A stretch of DNA of 64,000 nt, from assembly GCF_003590095.1 (NCBI RefSeq), contig NC_039492.1:3720001-3784000 (forward strand), in the 5' to 3' direction. Below, one piece after another: positions 13,880-26,123 of this stretch. This DNA is from Trichoplusia ni (Eukaryota > Arthropoda > Insecta > Lepidoptera > Noctuidae). The first letter of the stretch is position 1; each line of letters begins with the position of its first letter. Under the pieces are notes generated by a model. The model saw nothing but the letters and a program-made list of their open reading frames with translations. It made no database searches and was not told where the DNA came from. The translations under genes and the position numbers were made by a program.

Positions 13880-14156
13880 CTAGCTGACCCAGCTAACGTT
13901 GTTTTGCCGAATATTTTTTTCTAGTTATATGTATTTTTATGCCGCATTATAAAAAATAAAAACAAACAATTTCTTCCAAAAAAACAAATGTATTTTTTTA
14001 GTGTGAGTAACCCTTATCACTTAGGGGTATGAAAAATATATGTTGGTCGATTCTCAAACCTACTGAATACGCATGTAAAATTTGGTAAAAATCGGTAAAG
14101 CCGTTTCGGAGGAGTACGGTAACTAACATCGCGACACGGGAATTTTATATATTAGA
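13880..14156 (-). mobile_element. Non-autonomous Helitron-like element, family 1
   Basis: On the minus strand it begins TCTAATATATAAAATTCCCG and ends with GGCTGGGTCAGCTAGC-type sequence, the final CTAG lying at 13883-13880 next to a T, as expected for Helitron insertion at A|T. It is about 277 bp without coding capacity. It is the inverted counterpart of 61677-61938, sharing internal blocks such as CCGAAACGGCTTTACCGATT (as read on the minus strand). The base before the 5' TC is T rather than the expected A. Confidence 0.65.
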
Positions 14157-15229
14157 AGTTTTTTTACGAAAACCCAATTAAATTGCAAAAAATCAACATA
14201 AACCGTTTTCTTTAATGCACTACGTAACTCCAACATACAAATAAAAATCGTGTTTACGTCAACGTTCATCAAACAATCTTTCATGCTTCCAGTTATAATT
14301 CTTAATGACCAATCATTGGCTAATCAAGAAAATGATCTAATTAACTATTATTGTTTCCACGAACACACTTCTTGCCACAATAGGTGTTGACATCTTTCAT
14401 TTTCCCTTTCACCGTTGCTTAGCAACGTCAATAATAATTGGTACTTTGGACTCATTGCAAGTCATTGTTGACCATCTGTGTTCTGATTACAGGATTGTTA
14501 GGTTGTTGTCTTTTGAAAGACGTATTTAGAGGAAAGAAGATACAAGGAAGAGTTTAATCGCAATAAATCAAGAAAAGAAGGCGGTTAAGCGAGAGTCAAA
14601 AGACTAAGGGGTTTTCACTAATAGGATCAAAACATAAAATTGGTGTAGGTACCCATTAACTTTATAATCGTTACAACTTTGCATAATCCGTAAATTTATT
14701 CGTGATTTATTTTTTGTATTTTTTAAGAGGCATCCGAAATACGTTACACAGAAAAATCTGTTTCGCTATCACGGTTCATGAGATACAACCTAATAAAGGC
14801 CAGAAGGACAGAAACTGTTACTTCAATAATAGGGTTTAGTTTTAACCCTTAGGAACATAACCCTAAAAAATGATACCATACATGTTTCCAAGGCAAAATC
14901 AACATAAAAAGTCCTGTTAAAGTCAAAGCAATAACTTAACAAGTAGAAACAACAATAATTAAACAATGAACACTAAAAACCGTTACATTGTACGCAAATA
15001 AGCTGATGTTGGCTTGTTCAATTTATATGCGCACGCGCAACTGTCCACGTAAGGTGTATAACGACGGACTTGCAATAAAACACACCCCCATAAGTAATAG
15101 CGAATGTAAAAACCGATGCGGGCAAGATTAATCATCAACAGTTAAAATTACATTCCTAATCACCTTTGAACCAAGCATAAGATAGTTAAACACAATTTTC
15201 TCATGTGTCTAATGGAATTAAGTGTTTTT

Positions 15230-15420
15230 CCCCTATCTTATTAGCCGAAAGGCCGTAATCACTGTGGCTTGGGCGACTCGGCGACTCCAAGTGGGCCATT
15301 CGCGAAAGAATCCGTTCGCAATTACACCAATCAATTATAATGGAAGAGGAAATTGCTCGTTTCCGCGGCCGCTTACACTGAACACCGAGTTGACAGGGTT
15401 GCTCTGAGATATAAGCGGAA
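15230..15420. promoter_or_regulatory. Moderately GC-rich block, candidate regulatory element
   Basis: A 99-codon minus-strand and a 61-codon plus-strand frame overlap here without recognisable domains. CCAATCAATTATAATGG and GAGTTGACAGG cores suggest a conserved non-coding block rather than an exon. Confidence 0.2.
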
Positions 15421-15506
15421 GCGGGTTGAAAAAAAACGGACATCAAATAAAAACTACCGAGAAAAACTTGATAAACTTTCTGTTCTGAGGTAACAAACAT
15501 AAACAG

Positions 15507-15551
15507 ACAAATTGAGAACCTCTTACTTTTTAAAGTCGGTTGAAAAACAGT
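15507..15551 (+). repeat. Short retroelement-tail repeat (AATTGAGAACCTCCTCC family)
   Basis: AAATTGAGAACCTCTTACTT followed by AAAGTCGGTTGAAAAA. Same family as 2459-2512. Confidence 0.45.
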
Positions 15552-16083
15552 TTGTGTTATTAATCATTGATTACTAAAAATGATGCAAAAACCAACCATG
15601 ATTTCTCGGAAACACTATATTACACATTATTTAGACAAGTGCCAGTAACATCGGGGCTGACACCACGACAGTTAAATGATTAACTATTGTTAGTTATGAT
15701 GATACCCTCATGCTATGCTGTCATTACTATATTTATGTAACGTCCAACTAAAAATAGGAAACGGTATGTAAATTAGGCGTAATACATCATGGCTGTAAAG
15801 TTCACTGAAGTAGACAGAATTTCAATCCAAAATTAATGCATACCTTGTTAAATGAAAATCGATTGTGTTGAATTGAATTTAAAGTTGAAATTTAGTTTTC
15901 TGACGCAATTGTATAGTAATTTGGACACATAATTCCTCAGCTTCAGTATTCATTCTTAACATCCGCAACAACATAACAAAACATATTTAAAAAAAGCCCG
16001 CTTCCGCCCGTCACTTGGGCCAAACATCTATCGACGCGCCTAGCACGCGACTACCAACAATTCAACGGATCACGGCACTGATC

Positions 16084-16338
16084 ATGACGGTGTCCTGCCC
16101 CGACATGAACAACTTCCAAGAATCCAAGAACCAAGGCAAGCAAGGAATTGAAGACAAGACAAGAAATAAACGCAACAAGACATTGAAACCGGGACGCAAG
16201 AAACAAATGCTTTTTGAAGAGATTCCTCACGTGAAGATGAAGAATTTTAACAATTTCTCGATAAAATTCTTAAAAGAATTAGGAGCGATCATAATTTATT
16301 GTTGCTTTTTTGTTTTGCTTTTGAAGACTTTATTGTAG
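16084..16338 (+). CDS. Candidate small ORF: 84 residues with a carboxy-terminal hydrophobic segment
   Basis: ATG at 16084, stop TAG at 16336-16338. The frame is open back to 15991 with no earlier ATG. Residues 1-42 are polar and rich in Asn, Lys and Arg. Residues 63-84 (LKELGAIIIYCCFFVLLL then KTLL) form one hydrophobic stretch with a charged lead-in, as in tail-anchored or single-pass micropeptides. Codons in the amino half are GC-balanced (AAC, AAG, CGC, TTC), unlike the AT-rich surroundings, which is the main argument for coding. The upstream 100 bases are C-rich and leader-like. Against: no canonical AATAAA within about 250 bases downstream, no recognised family, and a chance ORF of this length is possible. 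If it lies inside the large intron it would be a nested plus-strand gene. Confidence 0.25.
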   Translation: MTVSCPDMNNFQESKNQGKQGIEDKTRNKRNKTLKPGRKKQMLFEEIPHVKMKNFNNFSIKFLKELGAIIIYCCFFVLLLKTLL

Positions 16339-16599
16339 AAAGCGTTAATTTATAGCTTAATCGTACAGTAAGGCACGAACAGAGAGAGGTAGGTTTGACG
16401 AATGATAAAAAATATGTATGAAGTGCAATAGTTTAAAGAATTTTTAACTGTTATATTTTATACTGGAAAATGCAAGACATTATGGATAAATATCTGATAA
16501 TATTGCCCTTGTGTGTAGTTTTTATTACAGTTTAGGCGATCCAAAAAAAGGCTTAGCTGTAAAATTATTTGGTTTTTGTCATGATTTTAAAATCAACCT

Positions 16600-16778
16600 T
16601 TGCAGGCCTCTGACTTAGCTTAGCATACACTTGAAAAGTCTCACTTACGGTTTCCTCACGATGTTTTACTTTTTAAAACGCATATGAATTTTGAAAGAAA
16701 CTAGTGCATGTGTGATTTGAACCTTCAACCTTTGACTTGGCAGTCCAAAGGCAAATACACTAAGCCATTATCACTCTT
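16600..16778 (-). mobile_element. tRNA-derived SINE, minus strand, diverged
   Basis: The minus strand reads GTGATAATGGCTTAGTG (box A), AGGTTCAAATCACAC (box B), then a body with ACATCGTGAGGAAACCG, which recurs in lepidopteran SINEs. Confidence 0.55.
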
Positions 16779-17219
16779 AAACAAAAAAACCCTCCCATAT
16801 AAAACCAGATTTAGGTATTAAGGATCACATAATCATGTATACAGTACCTAATCGCTTGATTGTGGCATTAAGCTTTCAAGTAACGAGTAAACAGAGTTAG
16901 TTAGAAAACGGTTTATTTAATTAAGGCGAGGCGCAATCAACGTGCCGCGCCGATGTGGCGATACCGCACGGAACCTCACTTAGTGCTTATAGCTGGGTAC
17001 TGGCGGAGCTGGGGAAGAACTTTTATATATGTACTATACAGGTAAAATATATATAAATACAATCTATTCCTTCTCGTATGGATGAGGTTTTCTCTGGTTT
17101 TCTGAAGTTTTGAGATATATCCGACATCTCCAACACATTTACAGGAAATGTTGGAAAAAAGTACAAAAGTCTGCATAGATTGATGAGGACGTCGGGTCCT
17201 CACCAGTTATCTGGACAAT

Positions 17220-17413
17220 ACTTGGTAAGGCTTCGTCAGACATTGGAACTGCTCATAGCGACCGTCAAATATGTATGTATATAGCCGCCACAAATTAACG
17301 TGCCGAACGAAACACGGACGAAATTTCACCCATCCATGTCACATCCGCATTAAGCGTAGCTTAACCAGTGATCGATTAACTTGTGTAGTTGTTGCTTGGC
17401 CACGAGGTCCTTC
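17220..17413 (-). mobile_element. 5S-type SINE, decayed copy
   Basis: The plus strand shows CACAAATTAACGTGCCGAAC, GAAACACGGACGAA, CACCCATCC and GTAGCTTAACCAGTGATCGA, then TTGGCCACGAGGTCC. All of these blocks align in order with 42630-42995. The left (3') part is mostly lost. Confidence 0.55.
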
Positions 17414-19419
17414 AATTAATACCATTGTCATAAATAAATAGCATTATAAGTCAAATAATTAAGGATATGAATACTTAACTCAAGTGCTAACATGCATTTC
17501 TGAGGTATAGTCTCTTCAAATGGGCTTGATAACAAGGCAAATATCATATAGTCCTGATGATATGAAGTGCTCATTATAAACAATAATGAAAATTCACTTC
17601 AATTCATTTAATTAGTACTTGATCATAATCGCAACTAGTAAAGTACCCAAATAGATGCCTTGAGGGATTCCCATCATAGATTGTATGATCATCTATTTAA
17701 TAACATTATCAAACGTTTGTGTAGCGATCTTTCGATGATGTACGTCTGCTGCCGCTGAAATAGATTTATCTTAAGCCTATTTTGTATTTTCAAAGCGTCT
17801 GAATCGCAGTTGACCGGATTTTGAAATACGCCTCATCCTACTTTAGTAGAATGGAATACAAACAAAATGTACCTTTTTTTAAGATTTTGTCAATCTGCTG
17901 TTTGTCGCAACAATTACTGCCAGTGTCGCGTACAAATGTACTTAAAGTTAATTTAATTGTATGTAAATTTAACAAACCAAAACTGTCAAAGTCACTCTTG
18001 TCATCTTCAAAGAAAGTTACGTCAAATTATCCACCGACTACTTATAAACAATATGAAAATATATCATGTCTCGATAAAGACATAAACTAATCGAATCAAA
18101 ATCGACATTGTATATCATTGGATCTCCAATTTAGTATTTTAAACAAAAAACAACAAAATACCGGTACTAATGAAGACACAACGGAATAAACATGAGAGCC
18201 GTAATCAAAAAGCAAAAAGATTTTACAATCACGGCTCGGTGGCGGTGGGTGACAAAAATGCAATTTAAGTTATGCCAAAATAAAAACTCAATTCTGATTC
18301 GAAACCCGGGTGTAATGGCGACCGCGATGGCAAAAACTGTCCTTCGATCATCCCATAGCATAATTAGTCCCATGCTGCGCTAAGAAACATACACCATCTA
18401 CAACTAAGCGTATATTAGTTTTTTCATCTATCGCATTGAATGCGCCCTGCAATTCCCATTTTATGTCGCCAATGTCTTGGTGATGTTTCTATCTTGAAAT
18501 TTCACTTTTTCTCAGAACAATTTGCCGTTTTTGTCGACAGTAATGATCATTGCGTTTACATCGAGATGTCTTATTTATCTTTGTAATTTATGTTGTTATT
18601 CTATACAGATGAGCATAGTACGTGTTGCACTTACTAATGCATAGGTGTGAGTATAATAACGTTGATATTAATTTCCGGGCTTTGTACCAGGTCTGGTATG
18701 CAGAGGGGAATGGCGGACGGTGTAAGAAATAAAATAATGTTTCCATCACATTAATGTTCAGAAGAAGATATTCCATAAACATTAACACTTTATTGAAAAC
18801 ACTACAAGCGTTGATGTACATATTAAATTTCCTGGTAACATTAGCACATAATTTAGTTTTTGTTTATTATGGGTTTAGGAAATAGGAAGTTTTGTGGTTT
18901 TGAATAGCCTACATGAGATAAGACCAACGGGAGAAGAAGTAACTTATACCAATGAAGTATACTTACATTTTCAAAACAAATATATTATAAAATTCTAAGT
19001 TGTAAGTAAGTTTTTTGCCGTTGTATCAAACACAATCAATTTTAGAATAAAACAAAAAATGCTAGAATAAAAAATTACTATTACTATTGTGTAGAAGCTA
19101 ACCACGGCAAATTATAGACAAGCATTTATTTAAATTCTTATTCACCATAAACATTTGTCTAAATGTCGACATTAGATCGTCCGTCATTAATATCTTGGAG
19201 CACTTTATCTGTTAATAATTCCATGCAAAAACCATTTAAACTCTCAAAAGGCACACCTATTATCGTTGAAAACGCAATTTATTAGCCGGTAGCAATCAAC
19301 AACTATGATGTATGCAAGAATAATGAGCTGGATTCTGGTTTATATTCAATAAACACTCTTCAACGCCATGGAGAGGCATCAGATCAGTTTCTGTTCCCTG
19401 ATTATTGAGACAAACTTTT

Positions 19420-19875
19420 TCAGTCTCTCCAGATTCCTACCACATATCTCATTACCTGCCTGTTTTGATCAGTTTGTCGGTGCTTATACCACTTTTTACT
19501 CCAAAATTTGCAGCGCATTTGCGTTTTAGTACCGATCGTCGCGTCATACATATGCATGGATATGTCGAACACAAAAAATCCCCTCGATTGTCGGTTGTTT
19601 GCTAAGTACCATAAACAATGATAATTAATTAAATGAAGCATATAACAATGACATTTCATCACGACCCGCTGTATTAGCATTATTAAGACCACCGCAGCGT
19701 CAACGAGGGGCAGGACGTGTGCCCACTTTCCGTACATAATAAGGAATGGCCGGCAATCTGTTATTTTGTGTGCTATAACCAGAGCTGGCCTCCCTGGATT
19801 CTTCGCGGAATCAGTCACCTCAGCTTGACCAGTTTTTGCCGACCCCGCGACCGGCCTCATACTGTTCTTATACAT
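19420..19875 (-). other. 151-codon open reading frame of unknown status in a GC-rich block
   Basis: ATG-initiated minus-strand frame. The first 70 codons lie in a locally GC-rich block (about 19690-19870) and use balanced codons. The remainder is AT-rich and basic and resembles chance translation. No domain is recognised. A plus-strand frame (19717-20049) overlaps the same block, as expected when GC content lowers stop-codon frequency. The plus strand of the block contains GACCACCGC and several ATTA cores, so a conserved non-coding element is at least as likely as a gene. Confidence 0.12.
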
Positions 19876-20819
19876 TACAAAGAAGGTCCTAAGTACAATA
19901 TTATTATTGATCTGCTGTTTATACCCAGATTGCGATATACCCTTTTAATATGTAACAGCCCCTCCAGCAGGGTGGGAAATTACTCCTTTTTGAGTACTTT
20001 CAAGTGTATCTTCGATGCAGGAATTTATATCATGGCGAAGCGTTCGTGATCATAAAAACCAAATTCCATTTAATTATGGATGATTTTTAAAATCTGTGAA
20101 CAATGCCAGCCATCCTTTGTGGTCGCACGGCTGCTTTTTTTTTGTTTCCGATGAAACTAATTTGATAATTTCTTATTGAAATGCGGTCGAGTCCTTCTCT
20201 GAACGACCGATATAGACTACGTATAACTGGGTTTCAAAGAAATGAATTAATTGACGGACGAAACGGTAGCATTGCGTACAGCGATATGAAAACCAATTAA
20301 TAGAATCAAGGATGCGCGAATCAGAAAGTGTTTTGTTGGCAATCGTCGTACACGACGAGATACGGCAAGATTTATTAATGGGACTGTACCTGGGACTTGT
20401 ACGGACCCACTCGACTAAATCCGATATAGTTTTGCGATGAATATTATAATTTTTTAAGTTAAATATTCCCTCAGTTTTTGAACTTATAGCGTATGTGACA
20501 ACACTCTATTAAAGTTGTTATATAGATGTAAATTTCGATAGTTTTGAAGTCAGCGACTAACTCAGTAAATACACCGTTTACCTAGACAAATATTTTAAGT
20601 AAAACCTATTAAATATTTAATTTATTCAACAAACCTATTAAGTAACTTAATTAATAAAGCCACTTAGACATTCGTAAAACTCTACACATTTTATACTCGA
20701 ATAGTCCATATAGAGACAAAATGAGCTAAAACCTTTCGCCGACTTATCTCCAAACTATCCATTATTCAATATTCAACAAAACAAACTATCAATATTATTA
20801 ATATATTCGCAATTAATAT

Positions 20820-21010
20820 TTGTGTGTCGTCGGCTGCGTCGCGAGTCGCCGTCACTTAGATATGTCAAGATTTATTGACTACGTCACCAGCTAAAAGGTT
20901 TGAGACAGAGCTCGGACGATAAGTAGTTACGTATAATTAGTGTGGGGACACGCGACCACCGAGACGAGAGCGGACACACAAACAGACCGTCTCGACAAGG
21001 AATTTTCGGA
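20820..21010. promoter_or_regulatory. GC-rich block, candidate regulatory element
   Basis: GTCGTCGGCTGCGTCGCGAG and GACACGCGACCACCGAGACG lie in an otherwise AT-rich region. ATTA and TTTATTG sites are nearby. No coding frame. Confidence 0.25.
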
Positions 21011-21409
21011 TAAATAGGTGAAGGTTAGTAGTAGGCTGAGGGTTTATGCGGTGTCAGTCTGCCTTGTCTTGTAAGACTACTCGATTGCTTCTTTAAATCA
21101 GTACCGATCGCATAAAAATCAGAACGCTGATCGATTATCGATACTAGTTTATGAGTCTTACCGATCTATAATTGATTCTGTTTGCCGTATTAAATTTGCA
21201 ATTTAAATCGCTAGGCAATTTACAAATATATTTTGCTATTCAAAGTGCGCGTATATTCAGACGTGAGTTTACAAATGGGATCGGTCACATCAGAATCGCG
21301 TGACATGTAATAACTTGTGCATAGGTTTTGTAATGAAATCGCCGATCCGCGATAAGTGAATACATATTACTGTGAAGCTTACAGTGAGCTTCGTGACGTA
21401 TAGCTTACA

Positions 21410-21840
21410 CACGGCTTTGTACGCATGCGTGGCGTGTGGCGAGCTCGATTAGTCAGGCCGCGGTAAAATATTGCAGAATGGGCTCAAGGGCCCGCGCACA
21501 TGGCGTTTTCGCGGCTTTCACTGTCAAACTGACATAACACCGCCATGACACAACGTCACACCTTTACTAAAACCACAATAACTCAAAAAAAGAATACAAT
21601 TAGCTGCATGACATTCTATTTTTAAACAATGCTAAAATTTATTGCCCTTAATAAATAACGAGTTCAATTTCTAAAACGTGTCCGTACATATCGTGTTGCG
21701 TGTTAACCCTACGCCTGCTACCCTGGTTGACATTCCGGCGGCGTGCCTCGGGCCTCCGCGACCAAATTGCCGCCTTTATCTTAGGCGCCTTCGACAAATT
21801 ACGTCGGCCCCAAAAAGTCAACGAGCTTATCACAAAACGT
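21410..21840. promoter_or_regulatory. GC-rich island, candidate regulatory element
   Basis: Two cores, about 21410-21520 (GCATGCGTGGCGTGTGGCGA, CAAGGGCCCGCGCACATGGC) and 21700-21810 (TTCCGGCGGCGTGCCTCGGG, TTTATCTTAGGCGCC). Short overlapping frames on both strands are artefacts of base composition. Confidence 0.3.
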
Positions 21841-22728
21841 TAGAGCGTGTGTTAGTTGCTTGTACGTCGCTGCTTTTAATTTCGCCCGTATAGTTTTTGT
21901 TATGTCCTCATTTTAGGGTTATCTCGGTAGGTAAGGCTGAATGCCTCTGTCACATATTTTCGTCTGGCATCCCTTTGGGAGTCGTGTCCGAGCTTGTAAG
22001 TGCTCGTGTTGATTGGGGTGTGCTATAACATGTTTTGTGGCAATGTTAGTTTGTGTTTATAGTTTGACACGCGCTCTCGACTCCCGTACATAATGTACGG
22101 TCAGCTGTAGCGGCAGTGGGATGGTCGGCGAAAGTGTTCATAAGTGGGTCGCGTGAAGATAATTGCAATTAGTGACGTGATCATATGACTAAAGGTTATT
22201 TAATTGCCTTAAAACTGACTCACCGACTTACGCTTTTTTTACAAAGATCTCGATAAGCTATGTACTCCATATTTTTCTGTATTAGACCACCGAGCGAACA
22301 TTATACACAAACACACATTTAGTGTGATAAATTGTCTTTGCTATCACGTTATTCAAAATACAACCATAACTTAACTCTTTAAGGTATATTTTTCTACGTT
22401 TTTTTATATTTAGAAGTGGGATTGTAAGGACTATTACGTTTGAATTATAAGTTCTATAAAGGTGCTAACAGTTTAAGTGTAGATACCATTTGTTAGGTTG
22501 AAGTATGGTTCAATAAATATTGGACACCTTTTTATAATATATGAAGTAGGAATAAATGACAAATTAAACACGTCTTGAACTGCAGTCGGAGTACTTTAGA
22601 TAACCGATTATAATTGTATCTACTTATTTTGTTTGAAGGTATATTTTTATCATATAGGTCGTCTTATATATCTAGAATTTAAGAATTGGGTGCAAAAATT
22701 TTTATGAACGACAGATGATGGCTATGAA

Positions 22729-22850
22729 TGGCTTCTTGGTCTAGTGGTAAGTGAACCTGACTGCTATAACGGTCCGATTCCCATCAAGGACTATGGTTTG
22801 TGTGATGAGCACGATCGGACACTAGAAGGCGGGTTGTGAAAGTTATGGAA
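22729..22850 (+). mobile_element. tRNA-derived SINE, family B, internally deleted
   Basis: Shares TTGGTCTAGTGG, CCTGACTGCTATA and TTTGTGTGATGAGCACGATC with 42227-42480, then jumps to the 3' block CTAGAAGGCGGGTTGTGAAA. About 110 bases of body are missing, and box B is shortened. Confidence 0.7.
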
Positions 22851-23191
22851 TGTGATATCACTTAATTGTATTATTAACTATCAAAACACCACCACTGCAT
22901 GGGTATTTTATTCTTAACTACGGTTAGCCAGTGATACTTTTAGATGACAAATTGTTAAACAAAAACCTTTCGATTTTCCTAAGGCTCTTCAAAAAAGCTA
23001 AGATCCTTACGACAACAAACCAAGTATTGCATACTGAATACATCTTCAAGACTACACCTTCAATTAAAAAAATCTTAAAGAACTAGTTTATTATGGCATA
23101 AACGACATCAATCCATCAGCTATGCTACATTGCTAATAAAGGTCAACACTAACCTTAACAGTTTTAGATCAAACCGATAGTCTTATTAGTC

Positions 23192-23336
23192 TCACCTCTT
23201 ATAACCATATAGGCCAGGAGCCAAACACAACCGCTTCCAGTAATACAAATGCAGCAGTGAATGAGACGGCGCTCTACAAAGAATATCGCTTTCTCGCTCC
23301 CACAATTTAAATGATAGTAATAGGCCAGGTAACTTA
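23192..23336. repeat. Foldback hairpin element, copy E
   Basis: The core at about 23253-23305 reads GCAGTGAATGAGACGGCG, then CTCTAC, then ATCGCTTTCTCGCTCCCACA. The flanks are decayed. TAGGCCAGG occurs near both ends but in direct orientation, so the outer boundaries are approximate. Confidence 0.55.
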
Positions 23337-23735
23337 CACTATTATTTATACTTAACCAACTTATTAATGAATATATTTGCAACTGAATATGGATGAAAGT
23401 CGTATACAGGCTATACACTCTTGGTTATACCAAATACAGTCCGTGGAATAATTTATCTCAACATTTTGCATTTACAAAGATAATGCCAATGATTGATTTA
23501 TTGTATTTGCTGAAGTAAACTGCGATTTATAAGTGCTGACTATCGGTTTAAATAGAGTAGGAGAATGGTACTTAACGTTATTATAATTTATTATGGAAGT
23601 CTTGTGTTATTATAATCGGTGTTGGTGTGTTAATATTCCACTGCTTGGCTATATAAGATCGAACGTTATGAGTATTAGGACTGTCAGAAATTAACATTTA
23701 TTCAAAGTTGGTATTTCAAAGTAATCGGCCCCGGG

Positions 23736-23938
23736 CCACCGGTTTTAAGGTGTCGCTAGGTCTGAGGTCCCGGGTTCGATCCCCGGTCGAGTCAATGTAA
23801 AAAATCACATTTCTACATTGTCTCGGGTCTGGGTGTTTGTGGTACCTTCGTTGTATCTGAATTCCTTAACACAAGTGCTTCAGCAACTTACTTTGGATTC
23901 AGAACAATGTATGTGATGTTGTCCGCATTTATTTATTT
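23736..23938 (+). mobile_element. tRNA-derived SINE, family A (5'-truncated)
   Basis: Matches 5034-5260 from within the tRNA head (CACCGGTTTTAAGGTGTCGC) through box B and the body to the ATTTATTTA tail. Box A is missing, consistent with 5' truncation during retrotransposition. Confidence 0.8.
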
Positions 23939-24022
23939 AATATAATAATCATTTGCGTAAAGCGGTGAAGGATAGCACAAGGATACCGTTCACTTATGAG
24001 ATTTTTTCTTCATACATTTGTC

Positions 24023-24165
24023 GCATGGATAGCCGAGTGGTATAAAAAAAGGCTGCTGTGAATGACGTGTCATGGGTTCGATCCCCAGGACAGTGTCCTT
24101 TACTTGTGCATGTCACTTTAATGAAACCACCGAGACACAAAATATTACACAAGCAGGAGAGGTTT
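24023..24165 (+). mobile_element. tRNA-derived SINE, family C
   Basis: GGATAGCCGAGTGGT (box A region), then GACGTGTCATGGGTTCGATC (box B). The same head is seen on the minus strand at 56645-56750. The 3' boundary is uncertain. Confidence 0.6.
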
Positions 24166-24661
24166 ATAAGAGTCGGAACCGACACCATAAATTTAACTTG
24201 ATATCCGAGAAACAGAATGTTTAGGTACATTAGGTAACCCATCCTCGAACTAACCCTGACAAGCGCAGCTTAACCTATGTTATGGATCAAACCGTACAGC
24301 TTTTACTTAACCAGTTAACAGTTCCTTATACATCGCAAAAACAAAGATAAATTCAATTTGAAGCTTGTCTTCCAATTATAAAGGGTTATTTAATAGTTCG
24401 TTTATTGCTAAAAAAAAACCTGTATCCTCTATGTACTTTTAATGGTTTTAAATGTGAAAAGTGTCAGCTGTCATGTTTAGCTGTCATTTTGCTAATCATC
24501 GATCAAGCTGTCAAACCAGATGTTGAAACTTAAATATAGATGGCGCTAGGTTGTGTTATTGCGGCACAGGCTTTGTGTATAAATCCAAAAGTGCTGACAT
24601 TTCATGTCGTTCTTTAAGGCATTAAGTAGAAAGAACATTAGGTTGTTCATAAGTATTTTTT

Positions 24662-24716
24662 TTCCAGCCATTTCTTTCCCACTGCTGGGCAAAGGTCTCC
24701 CTTAGATTCTTTCATA
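24662..24716 (-). mobile_element. LINE 3' end fragment, short
   Basis: CCCACTGCTGGGCAAAGGTC preceded by a T-run matches the last codons of the LINE at 32400-32565. Confidence 0.5.
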
Positions 24717-25050
24717 AGAATATCACACGTTAAAATAAAATTAATTAGGTATAGGGAGACGATCAGCTGATCATAAGTATTTCAGTTTCGATAGATTGTT
24801 TCCATCTTATTTAGTATCTACTTTATAAATTGAGTCACAACAGAATCCAATTACGCTCTAGGGTGACAATATAAATTCAAATAAAAATCAGACTATTCAA
24901 AAAATCTGATTATCACTTAAGGTTACACTTATTCTATTACCATAATTTCAATTCCCATCATCAAAAGCGCTTTAAAAACCACACAGAATTACTTAAACAT
25001 TTAACTTCAAAAGAAGGTTTCATCTTAATCATAACTAACTCTTTGGTGCT

Positions 25051-25184
25051 AACCGCCTCATCTCAAAAGCAGTAGTAATAGTAAATAGCAGCTGTACGAG
25101 TGTGACAGCACTCTACATGCCGTAGAGCCCTATCTCTTTTCCACACGTACAGTTATATCACTTTAAGAGTAAGTGGTAGGCGGT
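25051..25184. repeat. Foldback hairpin element, copy F
   Basis: Left arm AACCGCCTCATCTCAAAAG pairs with right arm CTTTAAGAGTAAGTGGTAGG plus CGGT. The core reads ACGAGTGTGACAGCACTCTA, then ATGCCGTAGAGCCCTATCTC, then TTTTCCACACGT. This is a well-preserved copy. Confidence 0.7.
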
Positions 25185-25349
25185 CAGTGGTCTTACTGCG
25201 AACCGTTCCCACTTCAAAATGTAGGTAATTAGGATTTCCACTGAAGTACTAAGTGAAATACTAGCCTGGGGTTGAATAAGCTGGTTAGAGTTACTAAACT
25301 GATATGGCTAACAAGAACTGTTACAACTACTATTAATATTACATATGTT

Positions 25350-25450
25350 GTAGTGATAGCCTAGTGGTGTGAACGTTGGACTCCCAAATCAAAGGTCAGG
25401 TTTGAATCCAGGTAAACATACATGTTTGTTTTGAATTGATGTGCGTATAA
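25350..25450 (+). mobile_element. tRNA-derived SINE, diverged
   Basis: GTGATAGCCTAGTGGTGTGA (box A) and CAGGTTTGAATCCAGGT (box B) with correct spacing for a tRNA-type promoter. No tRNA fold survives. Confidence 0.5.
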
Positions 25451-25999
25451 CAAGGTTATTGTCAGTTTTATTAATAGCTATTTATCGTAAAATTTTCAAG
25501 CATATATTTTTTTCTGTGCTAATAGCTTACCTACGTTATGTTTAACATTTGATATCAGGTAGTGCAACAACCACACGGCAAGACGAAGTAGTGTATGTTT
25601 GTATTCAATGATACTTGTCATAAACCAAAATGGTAGAACGGATTCAGGTGAAATTTAATGTAGAGCAAAATGAGATCTTGAGGAGTGTGAAGGGTTTTCA
25701 AAATCTCCATTTTCTTCGAGTGTGGTGACAGTAACATTATTTCCTCTTTCTAATGAGACTAATTTGCCTGCACTGAGTAAGGAAATCATGTACTAATTGC
25801 ATTTTATATAATTACCAAAGACATTAAAATTTTCATGTTTCAAGCAAGAAGTGTCATTAAAATATTATAACCCCTATTAAGCTTATAAAACTTAATTAAA
25901 CTTTTGATGATTCTATCTAATTACTCGGCCACTTAGGTATACTGGGATCAGTGGTATCTAAATGCTAAAAGTTTTCATCCCAATTTGATATAGGTCTAT

Positions 26000-26123
26000 G
26001 GTTACCATAAGCAATATTATTGTAGTTGTGAGAGCGGGATAGCGCTCTACAAGACGTATATCGTATCGTATCGTACCTCTCTCTTTCACAATTGGTATAA
26101 TATTACTCTGAGAGGTGGAAACC
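26000..26123. repeat. Foldback hairpin element, copy G, with a pentanucleotide expansion in its loop
   Basis: The arms are GGTTACCATAAGCAATATTA at the left and TATAATATTACTCTGAGAGG then TGGAAACC at the right. The core begins AGTTGTGAGAGCGGGATAGC and GCTCTAC and ends CTCTCTCTTTCACAA. The hairpin loop holds about four tandem units of ATCGT/TCGTA (about 26058-26075). Confidence 0.7.

Noticed and set aside
24023..24100. Genuine tRNA gene (GCCGAGTGG start)
   Set aside because: An A-run interrupts the D/anticodon region, no cloverleaf forms, and a related copy at 56645-56750 shows it is a SINE.
26058..26075. Telomere-like or satellite repeat
   Set aside because: Only about four short units are present, confined to one hairpin loop. 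This is a microsatellite, not satellite DNA.
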